Part shown: piece after piece, positions 54,446-62,900 of the stretch | Layout of the letters: every line of letters begins with the position of its first letter | Position numbering within the stretch: position 1 is the stretch's first letter | Source: Flavihumibacter cheonanensis | GTDB lineage: Bacteria > Bacteroidota > Bacteroidia > Chitinophagales > Chitinophagaceae | NCBI RefSeq assembly: GCF_022352215.1 | Contig: NZ_JAKRWF010000001.1 | Coordinates: forward strand, 186,001-250,000 | DNA length: 64,000 nt | Direction: 5' to 3' | Notes under the pieces: model-generated | Databases searched by the model: none | What the model was told of the DNA's origin: nothing | What the model saw: the letters and a program-made list of their open reading frames with translations, nothing else | Translations under genes and position numbers: made by a program

Positions 54446-55614
54446 TGCGAAATCCAGTTGTCATGACCTTCAAAAAAATTATAGGTAAACTGCATCTTTG
54501 GCTGGGATTGATATCCGGTGTTTTGGTTGTTTTTCTTGGTATCACAGGCTGTTTGCTTGCTTTTGAAAAGGAAATCAGAAACCTTACGGAGTCTTATCAG
54601 TTTGTTGAAAAACAGGATAAACCTTACTTGCCTCCTTCACAATTAAAAGCTATTGCACTAAAGCACCTGGATGGACGTCCTGTTGTGGGATTGGAATATG
54701 GGAGTCCGGGTAAAGCAGCTTTTGCTGCTTATTATGATACCGTGGCCTATACCATAGTTGCAATGAATCCGTATACCGGGGAAGTGCTGAAGGTGAAAGA
54801 CATGACAAAAGATTTCTTTCGCATTGTATTGAAAGGACATTTTTATCTGTGGTTACCCCCAGCAATCGGCAGGCCTATTGTCGGTTCAGCGACATTGGTG
54901 TTTTTAATCATGTTGATCAGCGGCATCGTATTATGGTGGCCAAAAAACAAGGCTGCTATCAAACAACGCTTTTCCATCAAGTGGAATGCGAAATGGAGAA
55001 GAGTGAATTACGATCTGCACAATGTATTGGGTTTTTACATGAGCTGGATTGGGATTTTCCTCGCAATAACCGGACTTGTTTGGGCCTTTGATTGGTTTGC
55101 AGATGCAACTTACTATACGACCTCTGGTGGTAAAAAAAGACCACCCCATGAGCATCCGGTTTCCAATCCAAAAATTCCGGGGAATACAGACCAGGTGGCT
55201 GACGAGTTATGGGCGGCGCATTTAGCCAATATGAGTGAAAAAGAAAGTATCACGGTGTTTTATCCGGTTACAGAAACTGATCCGTTGGAAATGGGTGTCA
55301 ATCACCGGCCTGGCACTTACTACAAAATAGATTATTATCACTACGACCGATACAGTGGTGAAGAATTACCTGCTACGGGTTCTTATGCCGGGGGCTTTGA
55401 TGAAGCTGGTTTGGCTGATAAACTGGTACGTATGAATTATGATATCCATGTTGGAGCGATCTTAGGTTTACCTGGTAAATTCCTCGCTTTCTTTGGCAGT
55501 CTGATTGCAGCATCACTCCCTGTAACTGGATTTCTGTTATGGAGAGGCAGAAGAAAAAAGAAAGCTAAATCTCAGGTGGCACTAGGCAAAGTAATTTTGC
55601 AACCTGTTTTGTGA
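54445..55614 (+). CDS. PepSY-associated membrane protein (siderophore-iron reductase-like)
   Basis: A 389-residue inner-membrane protein of the PepSY-TM family. About four helices flank PepSY regions: KLHLWLGLISGVLVVFLGIT at the start, FLIMLISGIVLWWPKNKAAI near 155, WIGIFLAITGLVWAFDWF near 205, and the last LGSLIAASLPVTGFLLW near 355. Conserved His residues in the helices (HLWLG, HNVLGFY) could bind heme. Family members near ferric siderophore receptors reduce or process iron complexes. It overlaps the receptor by one base. The internal Met at 54463 is an alternate start. Confidence 0.85.
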   Translation: MRNPVVMTFKKIIGKLHLWLGLISGVLVVFLGITGCLLAFEKEIRNLTESYQFVEKQDKPYLPPSQLKAIALKHLDGRPVVGLEYGSPGKAAFAAYYDTVAYTIVAMNPYTGEVLKVKDMTKDFFRIVLKGHFYLWLPPAIGRPIVGSATLVFLIMLISGIVLWWPKNKAAIKQRFSIKWNAKWRRVNYDLHNVLGFYMSWIGIFLAITGLVWAFDWFADATYYTTSGGKKRPPHEHPVSNPKIPGNTDQVADELWAAHLANMSEKESITVFYPVTETDPLEMGVNHRPGTYYKIDYYHYDRYSGEELPATGSYAGGFDEAGLADKLVRMNYDIHVGAILGLPGKFLAFFGSLIAASLPVTGFLLWRGRRKKKAKSQVALGKVILQPVL

Positions 55615-55629
55615 AAATTTACTTCAACA

Positions 55630-56091
55630 ATGAGCCAGATCAACATATCCTCTATGAAAGTTATTGGTATTACTGTTAGAACCTCAAATGCTGCAGGTGC
55701 ATCCGGAACGGATATACCGGAACTTTGGAATCGTTTTTTGTCGGAAGCAATACTATTAAAAATCCCGAACCGGATTAACGATACAATTTACTGCGTATAT
55801 ACATATTACGAGGGCGATCACACTAAACCCTATACAACACTGTTAGGATGCCAGGTAACTGAACTGGATACTATTCCACATGGCATGACCGGTATAGAGA
55901 TTCCAAAAGGTATTTACGAACAGGTATCAGTTACCGGGAATTTAATGAATGGAATTGTATTTGAAGCCTGGATGGATATCTGGCAGCGCCCATTAAATAG
56001 AACCTATATCGCGGATTTTGAAGTCTACGATGAGAAAGCAGCTGATATGACCAATGCAGAAGTGAACATATTTGTGGGTGTTCAGAATTGA
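55630..56091 (+). CDS. GyrI-like/AraC effector-binding domain protein
   Basis: A 153-residue cytosolic protein of the GyrI-like small-molecule-binding fold, without a DNA-binding domain: KVIGITVRTSNAAG, IPELWNRFLSEAIL, NDTIYCVYTYYEGD, GMTGIEIPKGIYEQVSVTG, and FEAWMDIWQRPLNRTYIADF. Stand-alone members (Cass2/GyrI) bind drugs or toxins. Gap of 15 bases after the PepSY gene; ten bases overlap the convergent endonuclease-like gene. Confidence 0.8.
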   Translation: MSQINISSMKVIGITVRTSNAAGASGTDIPELWNRFLSEAILLKIPNRINDTIYCVYTYYEGDHTKPYTTLLGCQVTELDTIPHGMTGIEIPKGIYEQVSVTGNLMNGIVFEAWMDIWQRPLNRTYIADFEVYDEKAADMTNAEVNIFVGVQN

Positions 56092-56843
56092 ATGGTCGTC
56101 AATACAGGTAAATGATCTGAGTGCAGCACCGCAGGAACTTCCGATTGAACAGGCTTCCCTTTCAACCTCGAATTGAAGAAAATATAATCAATCGTTTTAA
56201 CAGGCGCTTCTGTTGGAAAACTCGGTTGATCCAGGCCAGAGGCAGCAGTCAATTGTGATAAGAGCAATTGAATTTCGGGTTGTTCAGGGGTTGCGTTCAG
56301 ATCTCCCACAAAAACGGCTGGCAGTTTCCTTTTTTTCAGGTACTGCAACACTTCCTCAGCCTGCTTCAAGCGGGTAGGTGCATCCAATGAAAAATGTGCA
56401 TTGGCAAAAAGCGCCCTGCCTACACCCGGAATAGCTACTTCAACTACAATTAAAGCCAGCGATTGCCTCAGGCTATCCGGTTTTAATAAACTAAGCCTGA
56501 TATTCTCCACTTTTTTTATTGGATAACGCGAAAGGATTCCTTGTCCATATGCCCCTCCCTGATAAGCAAAATGCCGCACAAAAGCAAAATGCATCCCGGT
56601 AATCTCAGCCAGTCGTTGCATCTGGTCGATTTGCCCGGATCGGGTGCACACACTGTCCACTTCCTGTAAACCAACCAGCTGAGCCTTTGTGCTCAGAATA
56701 AATGTACCAATAGAGTCCAGGGTATTTCGCTCTTCTTTATCTGCACCATGATGAATATTATAACTCATAACGGTGATGCCTGGTTGCTGACCAGCAACCT
56801 TGAGTCCTGCAAATATTGACAGCAGTACCAATTTGTACGCCAT
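56082..56843 (-). CDS. Secreted endonuclease/exonuclease/phosphatase family protein
   Basis: A 253-residue secreted enzyme of the EEP fold (DNase I/sphingomyelinase/inositol phosphatase). VMSYNIHHGAD near 28 carries the metal Asn, VGLQEVDSVC near 60 the metal Glu, VGDLNATPEQPE near 172 the Asp/Asn pair and SDHLPVL near 240 the catalytic His. ATG at 56843 is chosen over upstream codons because it opens on the signal peptide (YKLVLLSIFAGLKVAG). Substrate class unknown. Confidence 0.85.
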   Translation of the reverse strand: MAYKLVLLSIFAGLKVAGQQPGITVMSYNIHHGADKEERNTLDSIGTFILSTKAQLVGLQEVDSVCTRSGQIDQMQRLAEITGMHFAFVRHFAYQGGAYGQGILSRYPIKKVENIRLSLLKPDSLRQSLALIVVEVAIPGVGRALFANAHFSLDAPTRLKQAEEVLQYLKKRKLPAVFVGDLNATPEQPEIQLLLSQLTAASGLDQPSFPTEAPVKTIDYIFFNSRLKGKPVQSEVPAVLHSDHLPVLTTIQF

Positions 56844-56847
56844 GATT

Positions 56848-57129
56848 TTATTTGTGCTGCATATTACGCACTTCATTCCACACAAAATCTTCGATTTCAT
56901 CAAATAAAAAGCGTTCCCTTTTTCTACCTTTTGTTTCTTCTTCGAATTTGTTGGTGAGATTGAGTGCCAACTGGTACATTTCATCAGTGGCAGACTGGTC
57001 GACCATTTCAGAAAAACTCTTGGGTTGTTTTCCTTCTTCCAGGCTACGGATATAACACAATACTTCTACTACCTCAAAATGTGTTTTTTGCCAGGAATCA
57101 AAACCGTTTGGAAATTCTGGTATTCCCAT
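56848..57129 (-). CDS. Small conserved protein, unknown
   Basis: A 93-residue soluble protein beginning MGIPEFPNGFDSWQKTHFEV, with a helix-rich, highly charged composition (FEEETKGRKRERFLFDEI). The pattern of helices ending in DFVWNEVRNMQ suggests a small helical domain. No family recalled. The ATG at 57129 is preferred to an upstream start that would add ten poorly motivated residues. It lies 4 bases before the EEP gene, so the pair may be cotranscribed. Confidence 0.6.
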   Translation of the reverse strand: MGIPEFPNGFDSWQKTHFEVVEVLCYIRSLEEGKQPKSFSEMVDQSATDEMYQLALNLTNKFEEETKGRKRERFLFDEIEDFVWNEVRNMQHK

Positions 57130-57170
57130 GTTGAATAGTTTTAAGGTTCTCGTATTCAACTAAATTTAAC

Positions 57171-57821
57171 CTATTTACCGGTATAAACAAGTTTTCTGAA
57201 ATCTCCTCCACTGCCGGCACCCAGGAAGATTCCGATTTTACCAGATTTGGCTGTGCGTAAGCGGTTTACTTTCAAAGCCGGACTTGCATTTCCATTAATC
57301 ATTGCAATAACTTCGGTATCAGTAACGTGGATGGTCATACTAAACCAATTATTGGGCTCCGGAGGAAATTGTATAGCATTTTCAAACTCGGCATTCCGTT
57401 CGTCTCTCAATCTCTTCCAGGTATATTCCGGATGGGCAATATACTGGATGGCATGAATTCTTCGAACGGAATCTGTTGCAAGGAAATTAAAAGGCCGGCA
57501 ATAAACTGCTTCATAGGTAGAATCATTTTGTCCGTTGAAAACAATTCCAACAAAACTTTTCTGAAACTCATCTTTGCCTCTTAATTCCAGTGTAAAGATA
57601 CCGGTTGAAATGTTCCCAACCGGTAACCAGATAATTCCTTCCCCTTCCGACTCCGATACTTTGATATAATCAGACCGTTCATCACTTTCAACTGTGATGG
57701 TCCGGTTGACCACAACCAGTTTTCCCTTTTTCTGCAATTGAGAGAACTGAAGAGACTTCTGCGCGGATATGGAAATTGAAGTTGCTAGTAGTCCAACTAG
57801 TAGTATAGCTATTTTATTCAT
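57171..57821 (-). CDS. Secreted LamG/DUF1080-like protein
   Basis: A 216-residue protein with a signal peptide (cleaved near SISAQK). Strand-rich segments GIIWLPVGNISTGIFTLELRG-type split over about 70-90, FVGIVFNGQNDSTYEAVYCR, and FSMTIHVTDTEVIAMINGN fit a concanavalin-like jelly roll as in DUF1080/LamG proteins. No catalytic Glu pair is evident. It is 41 bases upstream of the small conserved gene on the same strand and could lead a three-gene minus operon. Confidence 0.62.
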   Translation of the reverse strand: MNKIAILLVGLLATSISISAQKSLQFSQLQKKGKLVVVNRTITVESDERSDYIKVSESEGEGIIWLPVGNISTGIFTLELRGKDEFQKSFVGIVFNGQNDSTYEAVYCRPFNFLATDSVRRIHAIQYIAHPEYTWKRLRDERNAEFENAIQFPPEPNNWFSMTIHVTDTEVIAMINGNASPALKVNRLRTAKSGKIGIFLGAGSGGDFRKLVYTGK

Positions 57822-57922
57822 AGGTTTTTAAAGTTGAGCGCAAATACAGCAAAAAACGGGAAAAGGGAAAGTTAAGAATGAGGAACTTGATAAGCTTGCA
57901 GCGTCTCCAATTCAAAAACTCC

Positions 57923-57938
57923 TACGAATTTTTGCGTA
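57923..57938 (+). promoter_or_regulatory. Dyad site 1: TACGAA-TTTT-TGCGTA
   Basis: A 16-base dyad of the form TACG(A/C)A-N4-TGCGTA, 53 bases before the ATG of the unknown lipoprotein gene. A GATTTTTA element begins exactly 24 bases after its end (57962), the same distance as at site 3. Likely a regulator-binding site. Confidence 0.6.
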
Positions 57939-57991
57939 TTGCAGCAGTCTGGAATTAGCGAGATTTTTATTCCACTTTTAAAATCCAGTAT

Positions 57992-59101
57992 ATGAAATGC
58001 ATTCCAATTTGGTTGGTCATTTGCACCGGCTTATTTGTTTCCTGTAGCAAAAGCAAAGAAGATGAATCCACAATCAATGCTGCTTTTGAACTAATCGAAC
58101 AACTGCCTGGGGACTCACGCTTGTATGAACAGGCCGACCTGGTCATACACAATAACCAACCCTTCATAAGTGCTACCAGCTCGGAATTCGGTAACCGCAA
58201 CAGTATCTTTCTCTTCCCTTTGCAGGATGGCTGGCGCAAATATGAACAACCCAACCAGGAATTTGTACTGCTTACCTCTTTTAATAATATGTTTTATGGA
58301 ATCATGGAATTTCGGGAACCTTACCAGGCGGGACAGGTTTCCACTTTCCGGTATTCCTATTTTCTCTACAAGTGGATCAATTCAGCGTTTGAAAACATAG
58401 CCCGACTAGATTTCACCGATCATAACGGATTGGTTCAAGCGCCTTTGCAGAATCTGCGCTGGTATAAAAACCAGGGCACACTGCAACTTGTAGCGCAACA
58501 AAGTAATGGAACCAGTTTTCTATGGAACCTCACGCTGGAACGTTTTGATCAGAAACAGGAAATTGGTAACTCCGGGCTTAATCAGGTCGTGATTCCATCT
58601 GCAGCTGGTATCAATTTCACTTCCTATCGCCAGATCAACGGAGCGTTTGACCGCCTGGATATTGTTCGGAATTATTTCTACAATGGTCAGTCTTTGCAAA
58701 CTGGCAAAGAGCATGTGTTTCAGGAAACCCTTGACGGCAGTTTTAACAGTACCTATCTGTTTTATGCAGGTATGGGTAATGCATTGTATGGGATCCGCGC
58801 CAATCAATTGCGCAATCTGGATACAGATCAAACCATAAAAGAGCTTTCAGATGGATTGCATTTCCAGGTTTCCAACATTAAATCTGCTAACGGTAAGCTA
58901 TACATGCTGATTGGTAAAGGGGATGCGGATTGTAAAATACTGGGTGTATTTGATGGGACCAATTTTAAAGAATATACCTATTCTCTGCCCGCTGAACTGG
59001 ATCCCTGTTCCCGCCTGCTCGATGTGGAAGAAGTGAATGGTAAGCTCTACTGCCTGCTGCTTAGTAACCGGCAACTGGCAGTTGTACAGCGATCGCTTTA
59101 A
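57992..59101 (+). CDS. Lipoprotein of unknown function
   Basis: A 369-residue lipoprotein (lipobox GLFVSC near residue 16). The mature part alternates strands and turns (NSIFLFPLQDGWRKY; NNMFYGIMEFREP; LYMLIGKGDADCKILGVFDG), suggesting a beta-propeller of about seven blades. No family recalled. It carries a TACGAA-N4-TGCGTA dyad upstream, shared with the two-component genes and the gene at 61798, so it may be a target of that system. It overlaps the response regulator stop by four bases, tail to tail. Confidence 0.65.
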   Translation: MKCIPIWLVICTGLFVSCSKSKEDESTINAAFELIEQLPGDSRLYEQADLVIHNNQPFISATSSEFGNRNSIFLFPLQDGWRKYEQPNQEFVLLTSFNNMFYGIMEFREPYQAGQVSTFRYSYFLYKWINSAFENIARLDFTDHNGLVQAPLQNLRWYKNQGTLQLVAQQSNGTSFLWNLTLERFDQKQEIGNSGLNQVVIPSAAGINFTSYRQINGAFDRLDIVRNYFYNGQSLQTGKEHVFQETLDGSFNSTYLFYAGMGNALYGIRANQLRNLDTDQTIKELSDGLHFQVSNIKSANGKLYMLIGKGDADCKILGVFDGTNFKEYTYSLPAELDPCSRLLDVEEVNGKLYCLLLSNRQLAVVQRSL

Positions 59102-59754
59102 GAAATCCAGTTGTTGCGCATAGCGGCATTGATGGCACTTACTTTATTGTTCACCTGCAACTTTCGGTAAATGTTTTCCAGGTGCTTACGAACTGTTCCT
59201 TCGCTGATCTCCAAACTGGCCCCGATCTGCTTGTAACCCAATCCATCTTTTAATAATTCAAGTAATTCGATTTCTCTTGGAGTTAGGTGGCAGTCAGGTT
59301 GCTGACCAGCTTGCTTTGGTTTAGAAGCTTCTGCAGCACGAATATAGTTCAGTGCTTTCAGTGCAATACTGGCCGACATGGCAGCCCCTCCGGCGATGGT
59401 TTGCTGAATGTAGGAGATCAGTTCTGTGCCGGTTTCATCTTTTAAAAGGTATCCACTGGCGCCGGCTAAAATTGATTGAAAGATTTTTTCATCGTCATCA
59501 AATGTAGTAAGCATGATGACTTTACAATAGGGATAACGTTCTGCTATATGCGCAGTAGTCTCAATACCATTAAGCTCCGGCATTTCAATATCCATTAATA
59601 CCAGGTCAATGGTCTGACTTTCCATTTTTTCCAGTAGCTCGGCCCCGTTGCCCGCTTCAATACAAACCTGGACTGATGGATCCTGTGCCAGTTTTTGAAC
59701 AATGGCAATTCTTGTCCGGGCATTGTCTTCTGCTATCGCAATTTTAATAGACAT
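59098..59754 (-). CDS. NarL/LuxR-type response regulator
   Basis: A 218-residue regulator. The receiver domain (about 1-120) has the acidic pocket AEDN, phospho-acceptor Asp in DLVLMDIEMPELNG near 54, and Lys in LLKDETG near 105. After a linker, a LuxR HTH (LTPREIELLELLKDGLGYKQ, then GASLEISEGTVRKHLENIYR) occupies about 155-215. It is downstream of the TPR kinase gene, with 34 bases between. A perfect dyad of the shared type lies 35 bases before its ATG, suggesting autoregulation. Confidence 0.94.
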   Translation of the reverse strand: MSIKIAIAEDNARTRIAIVQKLAQDPSVQVCIEAGNGAELLEKMESQTIDLVLMDIEMPELNGIETTAHIAERYPYCKVIMLTTFDDDEKIFQSILAGASGYLLKDETGTELISYIQQTIAGGAAMSASIALKALNYIRAAEASKPKQAGQQPDCHLTPREIELLELLKDGLGYKQIGASLEISEGTVRKHLENIYRKLQVNNKVSAINAAMRNNWIS

Positions 59755-59788
59755 AGTACAAATCTATAGATTCAAAAAAGCAATCGTC

Positions 59789-61666
59789 CTACGCAAAACT
59801 GCGTATCAAAGGGAGCTCAATTGTCAGCCTGGTCCCGTTTCCTTTTTCACTATGAATCTCCAGGGTTCCATTGAGCTCCTTCACGCGTTCCCGCAGGTTC
59901 CGAAGGCCTGCTCCCATGCTATCATTGCTGGTATCCATTCCTGTTCCTGAATCACTGATGCTGGCTTTCAATAAACCATTTTCCGCTACTAACTGAACAG
60001 TCACCAGGCTGGCGCTGGCATGTTTGAGTGCATTGGTTACTCCTTCCTGGATCATACGAAATAAATGCGTTGCGATTTGATTGCCCAACACCAGGTCAGG
60101 ATTACCGGTAACAGGCAGCACTTTTACCTGTGTGATTTTTTTATAATAATCAATGAGTTTGGAATTAAAGGCAGACAGGCTTACATCCGGATTGTTCATC
60201 AACCATACGGTTTTTCGCAATTCGGCAATTGTTTCATCTGTAAGCTGTCGAATATCCTGCAAGGGAACGGATGGAGTAGATCCTTCATTCGCCTGCTCAA
60301 CTGAGGCCTTGATGAAAGTGAGATAAGAACCAATATTATCATGCAGCTCTCTGGAAATCTGCATGCGCTGATCATTAAGTCGCGCCATCTCCTGCGCACC
60401 TGCCTTCAGTTTTTGTTGCTTAAAGTAGAGCAGAGCAATTATAATTGCCAATAAGAGTAGTACACTCACTCCACCTAATGCCAGGTTTCGGAATCGTAAA
60501 CTGGCTTTGCTTTTTTCCAGGGCTGCGTCTTTTTGTGCCGACTGATACCTGGTTTCCAATTCGGCGGAAGCTTTGAGCATCTCATTTTCTGTAAAACGAT
60601 TTTTTTCTGCTTCATGTAGTCCCAGATAATATTGCATACTGTCTGCCTGCTGAAGCCCTCCATAGGCAATAGCCGTTTGCAAGTAAATGCTGATGAGCTG
60701 TTCTGATAATCCGCCTGCTGCTGCAACGGGCAGGGCGAGTTTCAATTGTTCCAGGGCAGGTTTGAATGATCCAGTAGCATTATAAGCAATTGCGAGCGTC
60801 GCTCTTGCGCTGGCCAGTTCTCCATCGAGTCCCATGGATTTACGCAGTTCGATACTCTGTTCCGCCAGGCGAATAGCTTCATCAAAATCTTTTTTCCCAA
60901 TAGATATATTACTCAGGTTATTCAGGGCTGCTGACTGTGCATAGATGTTCTTAGAGCTGCCGGCAATATCCTGTGCTTTGCGGTAATAAATCAATCCGTT
61001 TGAAGTGTCCTTTGTTTTCAGGTAGGTATTACCGATATTAACCAGCGTATTTGATAGTTCGTAAGTACGGTTAAGGGATTCCAGCAATCCGGCACTTTTG
61101 GTTTGATAGTCGATGGCTTTCGAATAGTTTCCCATCGTGAAATACAAAGCTCCGATATTGCCCTGCACCTGGGCAGATTCAAATACCTTGTTCTCTTTTT
61201 CAAAATAAGCCAGGGCGGATGTGAAATGCAACATGGCACTGTCTAACTTGCCGGCCTTATAATAGCAATTACCTAATTTGAGCTGAATGGATGCCGTGCC
61301 GCTGGAATCTTTTAATGATTTTCGGATAGTCATGCCTGTGGACAGTTCTGCAATAGCGGCATCCAGATTTCCTTTGAGCAGCAGGGCTGTGCCATAGTCA
61401 TTTCGGGCCTGCGCTTCGAGGCCTGGATTGGAGATCCTGGATGCCACTACTACAGCCTGCTGACCGTAATGAATAGCCGAATCTATGGAAACAGGTAGAT
61501 AGGCCCAGCAGAGATCACTGAGCAGCTTAGCCTGTTCAGCTGCATTGGATGTTTTGTTGAAAACAACTTTCAGGGAATCAGTTTCAGAATTGTTTTGAGC
61601 TGTCAGCAGCAATGCATTCAGCACAAAGGCCAATAGCAGTGCTGCTGGTTTAAAAACTATGTACAT
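59789..61666 (-). CDS. TPR-containing sensor histidine kinase (HisKA_3/NarL-partner type)
   Basis: A 625-residue kinase. A signal/anchor (LLLAFVLNALLLTAQN) leads into a large TPR sensor domain (about 30-370; repeats such as GNIGALYFTMGNYSKAIDYQ and LVNIGNTYLKTKDTSNG), then a membrane helix (LGGVSVLLLLAIIIALLYF near 395-415), the HisKA_3 helix with the phospho-His in RELHDNIGSYLTFIKA near 440, and a HATPase with GTGMD near 577 and GAGLRNLRERVKELNG near 590. Exterior TPRs likely bind a partner or ligand. It pairs with the response regulator. Confidence 0.92.
   Translation of the reverse strand: MYIVFKPAALLLAFVLNALLLTAQNNSETDSLKVVFNKTSNAAEQAKLLSDLCWAYLPVSIDSAIHYGQQAVVVASRISNPGLEAQARNDYGTALLLKGNLDAAIAELSTGMTIRKSLKDSSGTASIQLKLGNCYYKAGKLDSAMLHFTSALAYFEKENKVFESAQVQGNIGALYFTMGNYSKAIDYQTKSAGLLESLNRTYELSNTLVNIGNTYLKTKDTSNGLIYYRKAQDIAGSSKNIYAQSAALNNLSNISIGKKDFDEAIRLAEQSIELRKSMGLDGELASARATLAIAYNATGSFKPALEQLKLALPVAAAGGLSEQLISIYLQTAIAYGGLQQADSMQYYLGLHEAEKNRFTENEMLKASAELETRYQSAQKDAALEKSKASLRFRNLALGGVSVLLLLAIIIALLYFKQQKLKAGAQEMARLNDQRMQISRELHDNIGSYLTFIKASVEQANEGSTPSVPLQDIRQLTDETIAELRKTVWLMNNPDVSLSAFNSKLIDYYKKITQVKVLPVTGNPDLVLGNQIATHLFRMIQEGVTNALKHASASLVTVQLVAENGLLKASISDSGTGMDTSNDSMGAGLRNLRERVKELNGTLEIHSEKGNGTRLTIELPLIRSFA
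59790..59805 (-). promoter_or_regulatory. Dyad site 2: TACGCA-N4-TGCGTA
   Basis: A perfect 16-base dyad at the very end of the kinase gene (it overlaps the stop codon) and 35 bases before the response regulator ATG. Its position fits an autoregulatory operator for the regulator, though coding constraint on the kinase end must be considered. Confidence 0.55.
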
Positions 61667-61731
61667 ACGGTGTTTGGGTTCTTAGGTGAATTTAAACAAT
61701 TCACACAAACGGAGAAGTGTATACGCAGTAA

Positions 61732-61747
61732 TACGAAGAATTGCGTA
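61732..61747 (+). promoter_or_regulatory. Dyad site 3: TACGAA-GAAT-TGCGTA
   Basis: It is 50 bases before the ATG at 61798 and in the gap shared with the divergent kinase gene. It is preceded by another half-site set (TACGCA at 61722-61727, then the direct TACGAA). GATTTTTA follows 24 bases after its end (61771-61778), as at site 1. The stretch after the dyad is partly conserved with site 1 too (TTGC-N-G). Confidence 0.6.
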
Positions 61748-61797
61748 TTGCGGATGGACCGGATTGTCTGGATTTTTACTGAAAAATGTATTTCTCC

Positions 61798-62799
61798 ATG
61801 AAAAAAATCCTATTCCTGTTATTACCAGCCAGTTTATTAGTAACCGAATCCGCATTTAGCCAGGTTACAGAAAAGGAAGCCAGTAAGTTTTTTGCTCCCA
61901 AAGGCAATCACCGATCCCCTTTCAAAGGTGAAACCGAAGCCTGTTTAACTAGTGTGAATCTGCAATTCAAACTTGCCTCACGTGAATACATTGAGAAGCG
62001 GGGGGCCGGCAATATTATTTCCTGGGCCTTCCTGGAGGGCATCGATGAACAATTGATGCAGGAGATTGCGAATGAATATTACGTGCGACTGGCTGCAAAG
62101 CTGAAAGAAAATGGTATTGGATTATCTGAGGAGTATCGTGAATCCGATTCCTACAAAAAATTAGTAGAGAAAAATTCAGACCGCAACCGGGAAGTCTTTA
62201 AGAAAAACTGGGGTGTGAGTCGCATCCTTACGGCCAATGAAGCCCCCTATATTGAATATCCCGTGGGTATGATGGGGCCCCATTCTTCTTTAGGTAATGA
62301 TTTGAAGAAGCCGGTTGGGCAGGTTTTCATCACCATCGACTTCGCTGAATTTGTATTGAAGATTAGTCAGTCAGCCCGCGATATCCAGGGGATTACCACG
62401 ACCAAATCAAAATCCACCCTGATTCCTCGGATCCGGATTGAAGGTGTATCCCAGGGGGCCAAGATGCGCGGCGATGGAAGTTATGCCTTGTTTACAGGCC
62501 GCAATTGGGGGTATACCAATGCCATCATGCCAAATGATAAGGCACTCCATTCGGATCTGGGTTATGCACTGGAAACACAGGCTAGTAAAGGCATGCCGGA
62601 AACGATGAAACGCTTCAAGTCTAATGTGGCGGGTGATATGGCAGCCATTTTCAGTGGTGGACTGGTAGGTAATGGTCGCGCTACAGGTGAGTTCACCTAC
62701 ACGGTAAAAGCTGATCCTGCCCTTTATAAAAAGGCAGTACTTGACGCGCTGGATAATTTCAATACTTACCTGGTAGCCTACATTAATTCAAATCGCTAG
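61798..62799 (+). CDS. Secreted protein of unknown function
   Basis: A 333-residue protein with a signal peptide (KKILFLLLPASLLVTESAFS). The mature region begins VTEKEASKFFAPKGN and mixes helices and strands (YIEKRGAGNIISWAFLEGID; NEYYVRLAAKLKENG; VGQVFITIDFAEFVLKISQS; TLIPRIRIEGVSQGAKMRGD). It ends with an amphipathic helix (ALDNFNTYLVAYINSNR). No family is recalled. ATG at 61798 is chosen over 61786 because the signal peptide starts there. It shares the dyad site with the lipoprotein at 57992. Confidence 0.6.
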   Translation: MKKILFLLLPASLLVTESAFSQVTEKEASKFFAPKGNHRSPFKGETEACLTSVNLQFKLASREYIEKRGAGNIISWAFLEGIDEQLMQEIANEYYVRLAAKLKENGIGLSEEYRESDSYKKLVEKNSDRNREVFKKNWGVSRILTANEAPYIEYPVGMMGPHSSLGNDLKKPVGQVFITIDFAEFVLKISQSARDIQGITTTKSKSTLIPRIRIEGVSQGAKMRGDGSYALFTGRNWGYTNAIMPNDKALHSDLGYALETQASKGMPETMKRFKSNVAGDMAAIFSGGLVGNGRATGEFTYTVKADPALYKKAVLDALDNFNTYLVAYINSNR

Positions 62800-62822
62800 T
62801 GAAGTTGGTTTTTCCTGGCTCC

Positions 62823-62855
62823 TTATTCGGTCTTCTTTGTACTTCAACCGAATAA
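62823..62855. other. 9-bp inverted repeat in the intergenic gap
   Basis: Arms TTATTCGGT (62823-62831) and ACCGAATAA (62847-62855) flank 15 bases. No T-run follows. It may end transcription of the preceding unknown gene or, with the next palindrome, form a switch. Confidence 0.4.
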
Positions 62856-62862
62856 TACATAT

Positions 62863-62894
62863 ATTGGCTGGAATTAATATTAATTCCAGCCAAT
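62863..62894. promoter_or_regulatory. 32-base perfect palindrome upstream of the DUF2339 gene
   Basis: Two 16-base arms (ATTGGCTGGAATTAAT and its complement) meet without a loop, ending 6 bases before the ATG at 62901. It is not followed by T-residues, so it is not a terminator for the DUF2339 gene; it may be a DNA-binding site or an RNA hairpin next to the start codon. Confidence 0.65.
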
Positions 62895-62900
62895 TATAAT

